Below are positions 9,126 through 17,021 of a stretch of DNA of 40,412 nt, in pieces; position 1 is the stretch's first letter, and each line of letters opens with the position of its first letter. Under the pieces are notes generated by a model that searched no databases, was not told the DNA's origin, and saw nothing but the letters and a program-made list of their open reading frames with translations. A program made the translations under genes and the position numbers. Source of the DNA: Pseudomonadota bacterium (lineage in GTDB: Bacteria; Pseudomonadota; Alphaproteobacteria; Acetobacterales; Acetobacteraceae); assembly GCA_021807785.1 (NCBI GenBank), contig JAKBCO010000002.1:1-40412 (forward strand), in the 5' to 3' direction.

Positions 9126-10376
9126 TCAAACCGAAGCGGGCAGGCCCGGGTAATGCCCGGTCGTGTGCAGGTGCCCGTTCCGCTCCCGCACCCCTAGATC
9201 CACCCCTTCCGCGAACAAAGGCGCCAGCCGCTTCGGGCAATAATGCGTGACCAGGCTCTTGCGCGTCACCTCGGCCGAGACCGGATTGCCGCCATGCACC
9301 AGGTCGGCGTGCCAGATCAGCGCATCGCCGCGCCGGGCCGCGAAGGGGCGCTTCTCCAGGCCCCATTCGGCGGCGCGCGCCTCCAGCCCCGCCACATGCA
9401 GGGAAACCGCGGCGCGCGGGTCGGCCAGCGCATCCATCCGCATCGCCTCATGCACGCTTTTGTAGGCGCCGGCATAGAGGTAATCCGGAAAGCGGTGGCT
9501 GCCGGGGTAATAGAACAATTCCCCCGCGCCCAGGGTCACGTCCTCCAGCGCGATCCAGGACGCGGCGAAGCAGCGGCCGATGGTATAGGGAACATAGGCG
9601 CTGTCCTGATGCCCCTCCTGCGCGGAGCCGCGCAGGAAGCCCAGCGTCTGGCTGGCGAAGGCGTGGCTCTCGAAGATCAGGCCCAGGAACTGGGTGACGG
9701 CGGGGCAGAACATCAACGCCCGGGTGGCGGGGGAGAAATGATGGATGTCCAGCGCCTTGGCCGGGTGCTGCGCCACCTCCGGCTGCCAGAAGATCCGCTG
9801 GGGGGAGATCGGATGACACTCGAACAACAGGTCCGGGAAGCCGCCGACATAGGCATGGTCGAGGTCGGCGGCGGCGGCGGCGACCTGCGCGTCCGATGCC
9901 GCGCCGCGCAGAATCACGTAGCCGTTGGCGCGCCAGAACCGCAGCAGCTCGGCGTCCCGTTCCGTGATGCGGCCGGTTTCCAGCTTGCCTTCGATCAGGT
10001 CCTCGGCGTTCGGCAGGTCGGGCCACAGGCCGCCGAAGCGCGGGGGGGCGGCGGGGTTGGCCGGGCGCGGGGCGGCGGGGTTGGGCAGAAAGCCGCGGGC
10101 GTGGCCCAGGCGGCGGTAATGGTCGAAGGCGTCGGCGGCGTGGCCGGCGGCGATCTCGGCGGCGGCCAGCGGGTAGGCGCGCAGGTAGAAGCCGGCGTCG
10201 AAATCATTCGGCAGGCGGCCCTCGGCGCGGCCGTGGCGGCGGTAATGGTCCCACGCGCTGAGCGCGTGGCCGCGGGCGATCGCCTCGCCGATGTCGGGGT
10301 AGAGGCGCAGATAGGCCGCCTCGTCGAAGGCGGCCAGGTCGGGATGTTCGGCAGCTGGGGGGTCCACCGCGTCCAT
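9126..10376 (-). CDS. Phytanoyl-CoA dioxygenase (PhyH) family protein with two N-terminal 'AYLRLYPD' repeats
   Basis: 416 aa. RANGYVILRGA...HQDSAYVPYTIGRCFAASWIALEDVTLGAGELFYYPGSHRFPDY is a PhyH-type Fe(II)/2OG core. The N-terminus has two ~40-aa tandem repeats (FDEAAYLRLYPDIGEAIARGHALSAWDHYRRHGRAEGRLPN / FDAGFYLRAYPLAAAEIAAGHAADAFDHYRRLGHARGFLPN). Confidence 0.85.
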   Translation of the reverse strand: MDAVDPPAAEHPDLAAFDEAAYLRLYPDIGEAIARGHALSAWDHYRRHGRAEGRLPNDFDAGFYLRAYPLAAAEIAAGHAADAFDHYRRLGHARGFLPNPAAPRPANPAAPPRFGGLWPDLPNAEDLIEGKLETGRITERDAELLRFWRANGYVILRGAASDAQVAAAAADLDHAYVGGFPDLLFECHPISPQRIFWQPEVAQHPAKALDIHHFSPATRALMFCPAVTQFLGLIFESHAFASQTLGFLRGSAQEGHQDSAYVPYTIGRCFAASWIALEDVTLGAGELFYYPGSHRFPDYLYAGAYKSVHEAMRMDALADPRAAVSLHVAGLEARAAEWGLEKRPFAARRGDALIWHADLVHGGNPVSAEVTRKSLVTHYCPKRLAPLFAEGVDLGVRERNGHLHTTGHYPGLPASV

Positions 10377-10402
10377 GGCGCGTCCTCCGCACGGGCAAGC
10401 GC

Positions 10403-10412
10403 GTTATATAAC
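10403..10412. promoter_or_regulatory. Candidate shared promoter element in divergent intergenic region (perfect palindrome GTTATATAAC)
   Basis: The most AT-rich stretch in the ~120-bp gap between divergent PhyH and FkbH genes. TATATAAC can read as a -10-like element on either strand. Confidence 0.3.
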
Positions 10413-10495
10413 CCCGCCGCGCCGCTTGTCATCCGTGCCTCGACACCGCCCATCGCGCCCGCCATGCTGCACCGCACTCCCCGGGACCCCGCCCC

Positions 10496-12349
10496 ATGCG
10501 CCACCTCCCGCCTCCCCCGCCCGAGTTCCGCGCCCGCCTCGCCGCCCTGCCGGAAGACCCGCGCGCGGCGTGGGACGCGCTCACCGCGCTCGCCACCCAC
10601 GCCCTCTCCCCGTTGCAGACCAACGCGCTGGACGCGGCCCTCACCGCCCGCTTCCCCACCCCGCCGGCCTTCGCGCCGGCCGCGCCGGTCCGCCTCGCCC
10701 TGCTCGGCTCGGCCACCACCGAGCATCTGGCGCCCGGCCTGCGCGTGGCGGCCCTGCGGCGCGGCATCCCGCTCGCGCTGTGGCAGCCCGATTACGGGCA
10801 GTATCAGGCGGCGCTGGAAGGGCCGGACCCGGCGCTGGCGGAGTTCGCGCCGCAGGTGGTGCTGCTGGCACTCGATGCGCATCACCTGGCGCGGGAGGCC
10901 GCTTCGGGCAGCGTGGACGTGCTGCTCGACCGGCTGGCGGGGCTGTGGGCGCGGGCCCGCGCGCTGGGCGCGGTGGTGATCCAGCAGGCGGCGCTGCCGG
11001 TGGCCCCGCCGCTGCTGGGCGCCAACGAACATCGGCTGGCCGATTCCCCCGCCGCCTTCCTCGCCGCCTTCAACGCGGCGCTGCGGGCGCGGGCCGATGC
11101 CGAGGGGGCGCATGTGCTGGCGCTGGATGCCGAGGCGGCGCAGGCGGGCCTGGGGGCGTGGTACAACCCGACCTACTGGCACCTCGCCAAGCAGGAGATC
11201 GCGCCGGCCGCGGCGCCCGCCTATGGGGAGCTGGTGGGGCGGCTGCTGGGGGCGATCCGCGGGCGCAGCGCGAAATGCCTGGTGCTCGATCTCGATAACA
11301 CGCTCTGGGGCGGGGTGATCGGGGATGACGGGATGGAGGGGATCGTGCTCGGCCAGGGGTCGGCCGCGGGGGAGGCGTATGTGGCGCTGCAACGCCACGC
11401 GCGCGGGCTGGCCGGGCGGGGGGTGATCCTGGCGGTCTGCTCCAAGAACGACGAGGCGGTGGCGCGCGAGCCGTTCGCCAGCCACCCCGACATGGTGCTG
11501 CGGGAGGCGGATATCGCCTGCTTCGTGGCGAACTGGGGGCCGAAGCCGGATAATCTGCGGCGGATCGCGCGGGAGCTGAATATCGGCCTCGATGCGCTGG
11601 TGTTTCTCGACGATAATCCGATGGAGCGGGACCTGGTGCGCCGGGAACTGCCGATGGTGGCGGTGCCGGAGACGTCGGACGACCCCGAGCAATCGATCGC
11701 CGCCCTGGTCGGGGGCGGGTATTTCGAAAGCCTGAGCATCACCGAGGAGGATCGGGAGCGGACCGCGCTCTACGGGGCGAACCGGGCGCGCGAGGCGCTG
11801 CGGGAGCAGACCACCGATCTGGCGGGGTATCTGCGCGGGCTCGAGATGCGGCTGATCTGGCGCGGGTTCGACGCGGTGGGGATGGCGCGGATCGTCCAGC
11901 TCATCAACAAATCGAACCAGTTCAACCTGACCACGCGGCGCTATACCGAGGAGGACGTGCGCGCGGTGATGGCCGATCCGGCCGCGTTCGGCGTGCAGCT
12001 GCGGCTGCTGGACCGGTTCGGCGACAACGGGGTGATCGCGATCGTGATCGGGCGGGTGGACGCCGAGGGGGATTGCGATATCGACACCTGGCTGATGTCC
12101 TGCCGGGTGCTGGGCCGGCAGGTGGAGCCGACCACGCTCAATCTGCTGGCGGCGCGCGCGGCGGCGCTGGGGGCGAAGCGGCTGGTGGGGCGCTATGTGC
12201 CGACGAAGAAGAACGGTATGGTGAAGGACCATTACGCGAAGCTGGGCTTCGCCCCGGTGGGGGAGACGCCGGACGGCGGTAGCCGGTCGGTGCTGGAACT
12301 GGCGGGTTTTCAGCCGGCCGAGACATTCATCGAAGTTGTGGAAGGATAG
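10496..12349 (+). CDS. FkbH-like HAD-IIIC family protein (glyceryl-transfer type) with N-terminal SGNH-like region
   Basis: KCLVLDLDNTLWGGVIGDDG, CSKNDEAVA, LDALVFLDDNPMERDLVRRELP, INKSNQFNLTTRRYT, DTWLMSCRVLGRQVE: hallmark FkbH motifs. Confidence 0.9.
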   Translation: MRHLPPPPPEFRARLAALPEDPRAAWDALTALATHALSPLQTNALDAALTARFPTPPAFAPAAPVRLALLGSATTEHLAPGLRVAALRRGIPLALWQPDYGQYQAALEGPDPALAEFAPQVVLLALDAHHLAREAASGSVDVLLDRLAGLWARARALGAVVIQQAALPVAPPLLGANEHRLADSPAAFLAAFNAALRARADAEGAHVLALDAEAAQAGLGAWYNPTYWHLAKQEIAPAAAPAYGELVGRLLGAIRGRSAKCLVLDLDNTLWGGVIGDDGMEGIVLGQGSAAGEAYVALQRHARGLAGRGVILAVCSKNDEAVAREPFASHPDMVLREADIACFVANWGPKPDNLRRIARELNIGLDALVFLDDNPMERDLVRRELPMVAVPETSDDPEQSIAALVGGGYFESLSITEEDRERTALYGANRAREALREQTTDLAGYLRGLEMRLIWRGFDAVGMARIVQLINKSNQFNLTTRRYTEEDVRAVMADPAAFGVQLRLLDRFGDNGVIAIVIGRVDAEGDCDIDTWLMSCRVLGRQVEPTTLNLLAARAAALGAKRLVGRYVPTKKNGMVKDHYAKLGFAPVGETPDGGSRSVLELAGFQPAETFIEVVEG

Positions 12350-12355
12350 CCCGCG

Positions 12356-12598
12356 ATGCCGACCGAGACCGAGATCACCGCCGGGCTGTCCGAGATTTTC
12401 GCCGAGGTCTTCGGCCGCGAGATCGCCCTCATTCCGGCGCTGACCGCCAAGGACGTGCCGGGGTGGGACAGTTTCAAGCAGATCGAGATCATCATGGCGA
12501 CCGAGGAGCGCTGGGGGATGCGCTTCACCACCCGCGATCTGGACGGGCTGCGCTGCGTGGGCGATCTGATCGCGGTGGTGGCGGCGAAGGGGAAGTAG
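12356..12598 (+). CDS. Acyl carrier protein
   Basis: 80 aa. VPGWDSFKQIEIIMATEERWGMRF contains the DSF/DSL-type phosphopantetheine serine. Starts 6 bp after the FkbH stop. Confidence 0.88.
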   Translation: MPTETEITAGLSEIFAEVFGREIALIPALTAKDVPGWDSFKQIEIIMATEERWGMRFTTRDLDGLRCVGDLIAVVAAKGK

Positions 12599-12602
12599 CG
12601 GC

Positions 12603-13742
12603 TCACCCGCCATCCGCCACCCGCGCGGCCTGGACGCAGAGCGCGAGCCAGGTTTCCAGCGCCACGTCGTGCGCCGAGGCGAGCGGGGCGAAGTGCTCGA
12701 TATACCCGCAGATCAGCCCCTCCGGCGTGACCCGGAGGGTACCCGGCGGATGGTCTGGCCCGGCCGGCAGCACGCCCAGCAGCCGGGCGCGCGGGTGGTG
12801 GCGGCGCAGCGCGGCCAGCACCGCCAGCAGTTCCGGCTCGGACAGGCCGTCATTGCGCTTGATGACGAAGATTTTGCGGCCCTCGGCCAGATCCTCGAGC
12901 AGCTTGCGGCGCAGGAAGCGCAGGCGGGTGGCCTGACGCGGGATCAGCTCCGGTTCCGCCACGTCGGTGGGGTTGAGGAAGGTGTGGAAGGTCAGCGCAT
13001 AGGCGCGATCGTGGATCAGGTATTCGGGATGGCCGCCGCCCTCGATACGGTAGGTCATGTTGGCGGGCTCGCCGATCCCCTGGAAGCCGGCATCGAGGCC
13101 CCGCACCAGCTCCGCCGCGGAAATGGCAGACCAGCGCAGCAGGCCGAGCGGCTCCGCCCCGCAGCGGCGCTGCACCAGGCCGAATTCGCAATTGTCCCCC
13201 AGGCTCTCGAACCGCAGCAGGAAACGTTCCGCCGGCAGGCCGGTCAGGTGGGCGAGATCCTCTGGCCGCACCGGCTCACCCGGCGGCAGGCGGGCCGGGG
13301 TGCCGAGGGCGGGCAGCGCCATCAGCCGCAGGCCGCGGAAGCAGAACCCCAGGCGGCGGGTATCGTCGGGGTGGCCGAAGCCGGTGGGCGGGGTGGCGTC
13401 CGGGTGGCGGAAGACCAGCCGCACCGGCCCCGGGGCGGACAGCACGGCGGCGGGGATGCGGAAGGCCAGGGTGCGGAGGTCGCCGAACGCGGCGCTGCCG
13501 ATCCGGTTGCCGCGCGCCAGCACCTCGAACCGCTGCGCCGCCAGCGCCGGCGGGTGGACATAGGGGTTGAGCGTGAGTTCGAGCCCCCAATCCGTGGCAT
13601 CGCCGGGGTTTTCCAGCCAGAACTCGCTTTCCGCGCCCTCGGCCCAGCGATAGCCGGCCTCGGGGCCGGACCAGCCGGGGCCGAGATGGGTTTGCTCGTT
13701 GCCGTCCTGGCCGAAGCGGATGTCGAGCCACGGCACGGTCAC
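12603..13742 (-). CDS. Two-module protein: beta-rich 'GWS' domain + 'ESLGDNCEFG' domain
   Basis: Within ORF 12603..16022. Plausible GTG start at 13742 (VTVPWLDIRFGQDGNEQTHLGPGWSGPEAGY...). C-terminal FESLGDNCEFGLVQRRCGAEPLGLLRW. Sequence upstream of 13742 in that ORF is antisense to the pseudokinase gene. Confidence 0.8.
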   Translation of the reverse strand: MTVPWLDIRFGQDGNEQTHLGPGWSGPEAGYRWAEGAESEFWLENPGDATDWGLELTLNPYVHPPALAAQRFEVLARGNRIGSAAFGDLRTLAFRIPAAVLSAPGPVRLVFRHPDATPPTGFGHPDDTRRLGFCFRGLRLMALPALGTPARLPPGEPVRPEDLAHLTGLPAERFLLRFESLGDNCEFGLVQRRCGAEPLGLLRWSAISAAELVRGLDAGFQGIGEPANMTYRIEGGGHPEYLIHDRAYALTFHTFLNPTDVAEPELIPRQATRLRFLRRKLLEDLAEGRKIFVIKRNDGLSEPELLAVLAALRRHHPRARLLGVLPAGPDHPPGTLRVTPEGLICGYIEHFAPLASAHDVALETWLALCVQAARVADGG

Positions 13743-13820
13743 GCCTGGGCCTCCTCTGCGGCCGGATCGGCGGCAGTTTAGCCGGTCCGGCGGAAAGCGG
13801 CAGGGGCGTCGCCTTCCGCC

Positions 13821-13837
13821 GTTGCCGTTTCGGCAAC
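13821..13837 (+). promoter_or_regulatory. Perfect stem-loop (GTTGCCG-TTT-CGGCAAC) followed by CTTTTCC in the leader of the pseudokinase gene
   Basis: 7-bp perfect inverted repeat with 3-nt loop, 23 bp before the ATG at 13860. Confidence 0.4.
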
Positions 13838-13859
13838 CTTTTCCCCCCATCCTCCCGCC

Positions 13860-15809
13860 ATGGCCGCCCTTCCCGACGCCATCGCCGTCGATCCCGCGCG
13901 CCCGCTCCCGGGCGCCGGCGGCGGCCTGCCCGCCTGTGCGGCCATCGACCGGCGCGCCACCGGCCCCGGGCTGATGGCGCTCGCGGTGCCGGCTGGCCTC
14001 TCCCCCCGCGCGCGCCCGCTCGCGGACCTGCCGGGCAAGCCGATCGAATCGCTGCTGCTGCCGCTGGGCCTCGCCACCGCGCCCGGCCCGGCGCCGGGGG
14101 CTCGGGGGCAATATGTCATCTGCCGCGCCCCGCCCGGCCCGGCACTGGCGGAAACCCCGGGCCCCTGGCCGGAGGCGGCGCTGCTGGACCAGGTGCTGCG
14201 CCCGGCCGCCGCCGCGCTCGCCGCGCTCGCCGCGCTGGGGCTGACCCATCGCGCCATCCGCCCCGACAACGTCTTCCGCCCCGCCCCCGGCCAGCCGGTC
14301 ACCCTGGGTGCCGCCTGGGCAGCGCCGCCGGCGATGCACCAGCCCGCCATCGCCGAACCCCCCTATGTCGCCATGTGCCTGGCCGAAGGCCGCGGCGACG
14401 GCCACCCGGCCGACGATGTCTATGCGCTCGGCGTGCTGCTGCTTTGTCTCGCCCTCGGCGAGGCGCCGCTGATCGGGCTGAGCCCGGACGCGATGATCCG
14501 CGCCAAGCTCGCCCATGGCAGTTTCGACGCGCTGACCGCCGGCCGCCGCCTGCCGGCGCTGCTGTCGGACCTGCTGCGCGGGATGCTGGCCGAGGACCCG
14601 GACCACCGCCCGCCCGCCGCGCTGCTGGCCGACCCGATGGCCGCGCGGGCCCGGCGCCTGGCCGCCCGCCCGCCGCGCCGCGCCGCCCATGGGTTGCGCG
14701 TGGGCGCCGAGCCGGTGGGCGATGCGCGCAGCCTGGCCTACGCCATCGCCACCGCGCCGGAGGCCGGGCTGCGCGCGCTGCGCTCCGGTGCCACCGATCT
14801 GTGGCTGCGGCGGGAGCTGGGCGACTCCGCGCTGGCGATGCGCCTCGAGGAACAGCTGCATCTGCGCGCCCTCCCGCCGGCCGAGGCGAGCTCGGCCGCC
14901 GAGGCGCTGCTGCTCGCCCGGGCGGTGGCGATTCTCGATCCGCTGGCCCCGCTCACCTGGCAGGGGATGGCGCTGTGGCCGGACGGGCTGGGCCCGGCGC
15001 TGGCTTCCGCCCCGCCCGATCGCCAGCGCGCGCTGGGGGCGATGGTGGCGGCCGAGACGGTGGCCGCCTGGGGCGAGGCGCGGGCGCAGCGGGCGGATCC
15101 GCTGCCGCGCCGGGCCGAGGCGCGGCTGTGGCGCGGCTACCTGACCCAGCCCGGCGCGGCGGGCGGAATGCGGCGGCTGATCTACGAGCTCAACCGGCTG
15201 CTGCCCTGCGCCAGCCCGGCGGTGGCGGGGCAGGCGGTGGCGCAGCTGGCCGCGCTGCCCGCCGCGCTGGAGGCCGCGGCCGCGGCGCCGTCCCGCTCGG
15301 CGGCGGGGCCGGTGGACCGCGAGATGCTGGCGTTCATCGCCGCCCGCCAGGAGCTGGGCGCGGCGCCGCCGCCGGAGACGCTGGGCGCCGATGGCGCGCC
15401 GACGCCGGAGACCCAGCTGGAATTGCTGGCCCGGTTGCAGGCGCGGCTGCACCCGGTGCCGCTGCCGGCGTTGGCCGGCTGGCTCGCCGCCCTCGCCGCC
15501 CCGCGCCCGTCCGAATGGCGCAATCCGGCGCGCCGGGTCGCGCTGGCCGCGCAGCTGGACCAGCTCGCAACCGCGGGAATGCTGGCGCCGATGCTGGCCG
15601 CGCTGCGCGACCCTAGCGCGCTGGCCGCGGATGCGACCGGCTATGCCGCCGCCAGCGCCGAATGCGCGCAGCTGGACGCGGCCCTGGCGGCGCTGGCCGA
15701 GGGCGGCGCCGGGCGTGCGGCCTCCGCCCGCCGGCTGGGGCAGGAGCTGGCGGTGGGGCTCGGCATCGCCGCGCTGACCACGGTGCTGGGGATGGCCCTG
15801 TTTGGCTAG
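13860..15809 (+). CDS. Degenerate Ser/Thr protein kinase-like protein (probable pseudokinase) with C-terminal membrane segment
   Basis: 649 aa. LGLTHRAIRPDNVF is in the catalytic-loop position (HRD changed to HRA). DDVYALGVLLLCLALGEAPL and LSDLLRGMLAEDPDHRPPAALLADP resemble the kinase C-lobe. C-terminus LAVGLGIAALTTVLGMALFG is hydrophobic. Confidence 0.7.
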   Translation: MAALPDAIAVDPARPLPGAGGGLPACAAIDRRATGPGLMALAVPAGLSPRARPLADLPGKPIESLLLPLGLATAPGPAPGARGQYVICRAPPGPALAETPGPWPEAALLDQVLRPAAAALAALAALGLTHRAIRPDNVFRPAPGQPVTLGAAWAAPPAMHQPAIAEPPYVAMCLAEGRGDGHPADDVYALGVLLLCLALGEAPLIGLSPDAMIRAKLAHGSFDALTAGRRLPALLSDLLRGMLAEDPDHRPPAALLADPMAARARRLAARPPRRAAHGLRVGAEPVGDARSLAYAIATAPEAGLRALRSGATDLWLRRELGDSALAMRLEEQLHLRALPPAEASSAAEALLLARAVAILDPLAPLTWQGMALWPDGLGPALASAPPDRQRALGAMVAAETVAAWGEARAQRADPLPRRAEARLWRGYLTQPGAAGGMRRLIYELNRLLPCASPAVAGQAVAQLAALPAALEAAAAAPSRSAAGPVDREMLAFIAARQELGAAPPPETLGADGAPTPETQLELLARLQARLHPVPLPALAGWLAALAAPRPSEWRNPARRVALAAQLDQLATAGMLAPMLAALRDPSALAADATGYAAASAECAQLDAALAALAEGGAGRAASARRLGQELAVGLGIAALTTVLGMALFG

Positions 15810-16272
15810 GAAAGCGAAACCCAAGGAGCGCCCGACGGCCCCGCGCACCGAGGCGCCGGGGCGGTCGCTGGCCTGGGTCCAGGGTTTGGCCTGCGGGGCG
15901 CTGGTGGCGATGGCGCCCGGCTTCGCGGTGCTGGGGGGGGTGCTGGGCGCGCCGTCCTGGGTGGCGCTGGCGCTGGATCGCGCCGCCGGGCGGCCGGTGC
16001 TGCGCAGCGTGGCGCTGTGCAACGCGGCTGCCTGCGTCGCCCCGGTGCGCGCCTTCTGGGCCGGCGGGCACGGGCTGGATGCCGCCTGGGCGGTGGTGGG
16101 GGGGCCGCTGGTGCTGGCGCTCGCCTGGGGCGCGGGGGCGGCGGGCTGGGCCCTGGCCGAGGTCTGCCCGTTAGGGGTGCGGCTGGTGCTGGAAGCCGCC
16201 GCCGCCGCGCGGGCGGTGCGGCTGCGGGCCCGGCGCGCGGCGGTGGCGAAGGAGTGGGCGCTTCAGGATTGA
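15802..16272 (+). CDS. Small predicted membrane protein, translationally overlapping the pseudokinase gene
   Basis: TTG start at 15802 overlaps the upstream stop by 8 bp. Hydrophobic segments LACGALVAMAPGFAVLGGVLGA and AAWAVVGGPLVLALAWGAGAAGWAL. Confidence 0.6.
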   Translation: MARKAKPKERPTAPRTEAPGRSLAWVQGLACGALVAMAPGFAVLGGVLGAPSWVALALDRAAGRPVLRSVALCNAAACVAPVRAFWAGGHGLDAAWAVVGGPLVLALAWGAGAAGWALAEVCPLGVRLVLEAAAAARAVRLRARRAAVAKEWALQD

Positions 16273-16301
16273 TACGGCCGGCCCCTTCGGCCGACCGTAT
16301 C
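16271..16301 (+). terminator. Strong GC-rich hairpin at the end of the pseudokinase/membrane-protein operon
   Basis: GATACGGCCGGCC-CCTT-CGGCCGACCGTATC: 7-bp perfect outer stem, one mismatch, 5-bp inner stem. No clear T-tract. Confidence 0.5.
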
Positions 16302-16384
16302 GCGCGCAGGGCTGGCGTGGCGGCGACGCGTCGTCCGCGCGACGGGGCATCGCTTCGCGCCGCCGGTATGAGGCGCCCTCCGGT

Positions 16385-16994
16385 GATGCTCTGACGTCAA
16401 TCACGCCTACGCGGATTTGGCTGGCTGGCCGATGCGCCGCCACCGGCTCCGCGACGATCAATGGGAGCGGATCAAGAACCTGCTTGCAGGGTGGGAGGGC
16501 AGGGCGGCGTGATCGTGGCGGACACCCGCCTGTTTATCGCGGCGGCGCGGTATCGCGACCGCGCCGGCATCCCGTGGCGCCGTCTGCCGGACCGCCTGGG
16601 CGAGTGGAACAACGTGCATCGGCGGTTCAGCCGCTGGGCCAAATCGGCGTCTGGCACCGCGTGTTCCGGGCCCTCGGGGCGGAGGCTGGCACCGAATCTG
16701 CGACGTTCGACAGCACCATCGAGCGCACATACCAGCATAGCGCCGGGAGCTAAATGAATCGGTGCTGACCGGACGATCGGCCGTTCGCGCGGTGGGTGTA
16801 TCGAGATCCATGCCCTTGTCGGTACTCTGGGCGATCCGACCGCCTGCTTCCCGAGCGGAGGCGAGGCCCATGATCTGAGCCAGCCCCGAGCAGTTCCGGG
16901 CCATCGCGACCCGCTACGACAAGACCGCCCGGAACTTCCTCGCCGGCATCGAACTCGCCGCAACCGCGATTGGGCTCGATTGACGGCAAGGCTC
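16385..16994 (+). mobile_element. Degenerate IS5-type insertion sequence remnant (transposase pseudogene with frameshifts and probable internal deletion)
   Basis: Transposase pieces in different frames: MRRHRLRDDQWERIKNLLAGWEG; DTRLFIAAARYRDRAGIPWRRLPDRLGEWNNVHRRFSRWAKS; GVWHRVFRALGAEAGTESATFDSTIERTYQHSAGS; SRGGCIEIHALVGTLGDPTACFPSGGEAHDLS; EQFRAIATRYDKTARNFLAGIELAATAIGLD*. Imperfect terminal inverted repeats: 16385 gatgctctgacgtcaatc / 16978 gattgacggcaaggctc. Confidence 0.8.
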
Positions 16995-17021
16995 ACTCTC
17001 GCAGCCCCCTCGCGTGATGGT

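Noticed and set aside
8149-9153. 334-aa plus-strand ORF (and neighbouring 9243..10979 + ORF)
   Set aside because: Antisense to TylF-like and PhyH genes, which have strong family motifs; the translation shows no recognisable domain.
9995-12613. 872-aa minus-strand ORF
   Set aside because: Antisense to the convincing FkbH-like gene. Arg/Pro/His/Gln-rich, low-complexity translation typical of shadow ORFs in GC-rich genomes.
13821-13837. Hairpin as the transcription terminator of an upstream plus-strand gene
   Set aside because: The nearest upstream plus-strand gene (ACP) ends >1.2 kb earlier with a minus-strand gene between, so a leader/regulatory role is more plausible.
13743-16022. N-terminal ~760 aa of the 1139-aa minus-strand ORF 12603..16022
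   Set aside because: Antisense to the pseudokinase gene, RGQR-rich nonsense composition. The real protein plausibly starts at GTG 13742.
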